Source: JBOHER01 sp050701115 (GTDB lineage Bacteria > Actinomycetota > Actinomycetes > Mycobacteriales > Pseudonocardiaceae). Taken from it: a DNA stretch of 15,039 nucleotides. Shown here in pieces: positions 14,708 through 15,039 of the stretch. Position numbers and translations under genes: made by a program. The DNA is taken from positions 1-15,039 of the forward strand of contig JBOHER010000432.1 in NCBI GenBank assembly GCA_050701115.1, read 5' to 3'. Under the pieces are notes generated by a model. That model searched no databases, was not told the DNA's origin, and saw nothing but the letters and a program-made list of their open reading frames with translations. Within the stretch, counting starts at the first letter, position 1; each line of letters starts with the position of its first letter.

Positions 14708-14931
14708 GACTCCCACGCCGCGATCTCGTCCTCGGGGAGTGGGTCGAAGAAGGAGTCCGGAAAGTCGTACGGAACGAAACCAAGTTCCCTCTCGGGTGGC
14801 TTCCGCACGGGAATGAGCCGGGCGACGGGAGTGTCCCCGCGGGCGATGACAACCTCCTCGCCCCGCTCGACGTCAGCCAGGATTGCAGACAACTGCGTCT
14901 TGGCTTCTTGTACCTTCACCGTCCGAACCAC
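14704..14931 (-). CDS. vapB: PhdYeFM-type antitoxin of the VapBC pair
   Basis: This antitoxin binds and neutralises the PIN toxin encoded directly downstream and normally represses their shared promoter. The product is 75 aa. The N-terminal DNA-binding fold reads VKVQEAKTQLSAIL (5-18), then VERGEEVVIARGDTPVARLIP (21-41), typical of the prevent-host-death/YefM family. The C-terminal part (46-74, with GFVPYDFPDSFFDPLPEDE) is acidic and aromatic and should wrap the toxin. The GTG at 14931 has no Shine-Dalgarno, but sits 7 nt after a candidate -10 box, so the mRNA is probably leaderless. A second GTG 12 nt later is possible. Confidence 0.92.
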   Translation of the reverse strand: MVRTVKVQEAKTQLSAILADVERGEEVVIARGDTPVARLIPVRKPPERELGFVPYDFPDSFFDPLPEDEIAAWES

Positions 14932-14938
14932 AGCATCG

Positions 14939-14968
14939 ACACTACTTGGTCAACCTTGGTTGGTCAAC
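14939..14968 (-). promoter_or_regulatory. vapBC promoter with direct-repeat operator
   Basis: On the minus strand, TTGACC (14967-14962) is followed after 17 bp by TAGTGT (14944-14939). The vapB GTG begins 7 nt later. Two exact copies of a 9-mer (plus strand TTGGTCAAC at 14946-14954 and 14960-14968) lie 14 bp apart and cover the -35 box and spacer. CAACC/GGTTG (14951-14962) makes a small inverted repeat between them. This is a suitable site for autorepression by the VapB/VapC complex. Confidence 0.55.
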
Positions 14969-15039
14969 GTTAGTTCAGGATGCATCGAGATCGCGTTTGA
15001 GGACCTCGCTGCGCGGTGAACGCGCTACGAGGCCCACCC

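Noticed and set aside
15011..15025. GCGCG/CGCGC hairpin near the right edge
   Set aside because: A 5-bp stem in this base composition is expected by chance and has no gene context within the window.
14200..15039. Second copy of the tRNA-Arg 3' end marking the far attachment site
   Set aside because: I looked for pieces of the T arm and anticodon arm to the right of the element and found none; the far site is either outside the window or too short to see by eye.
1..15039. CRISPR array, rRNA genes or insertion sequences with terminal repeats
   Set aside because: No regularly spaced repeats, rRNA sequence or DDE transposase motifs were seen on either strand.

Overview
The window is high-GC DNA from an actinobacterium. 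GTG starts are common, coding is very dense, and Rho carries the long Arg/Gly/Asp-rich insert seen in actinobacterial Rho. The gene order argS-lysA-hom-thrC-thrB-rho is typical of the phylum. The protein sequences read like Pseudonocardiales or mycobacterial relatives; that placement is inference from recalled family sequences, not a search.

Left half (1-8760, minus strand): a housekeeping block. Arginyl-tRNA synthetase (argS) is followed by the end of the lysine branch (lysA) and the threonine branch (hom, thrC, thrB) of the aspartate family. The joints from lysA to thrB are stop/start overlaps of 1 or 4 bases, so these genes are probably one translationally coupled operon. After a 381-bp gap with its own candidate promoter comes rho. 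The argS start looks leaderless.

Middle (8761-11445): a divergent pair on the plus strand encodes a membrane-anchored DUF3105 protein and a membrane-anchored, Met/His-rich DUF305 protein. Converging on them is a cation-diffusion-facilitator (CDF) efflux gene. Its promoter has a perfect 12-bp palindrome inside the -35/-10 spacer. Together these look like a small cell-surface metal-handling locus, possibly for copper or zinc (inference).

Right part (11665-15039): a tRNA-Arg(CCG) gene marks the edge of an integrated element. A complete large serine recombinase is transcribed toward the tRNA, and its last 20 codons plus stop lie inside the antisense of the tRNA gene. Behind it are an 82-residue protein of unknown function and a second recombinase that keeps only the central DNA-binding (Recombinase) region. 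A vapBC-type toxin-antitoxin pair (PhdYeFM antitoxin, PIN toxin) follows, with a leaderless-looking promoter overlapped by direct repeats. The far end of the element is not identified and may lie beyond the window. I see no rRNA, CRISPR array or insertion sequence.
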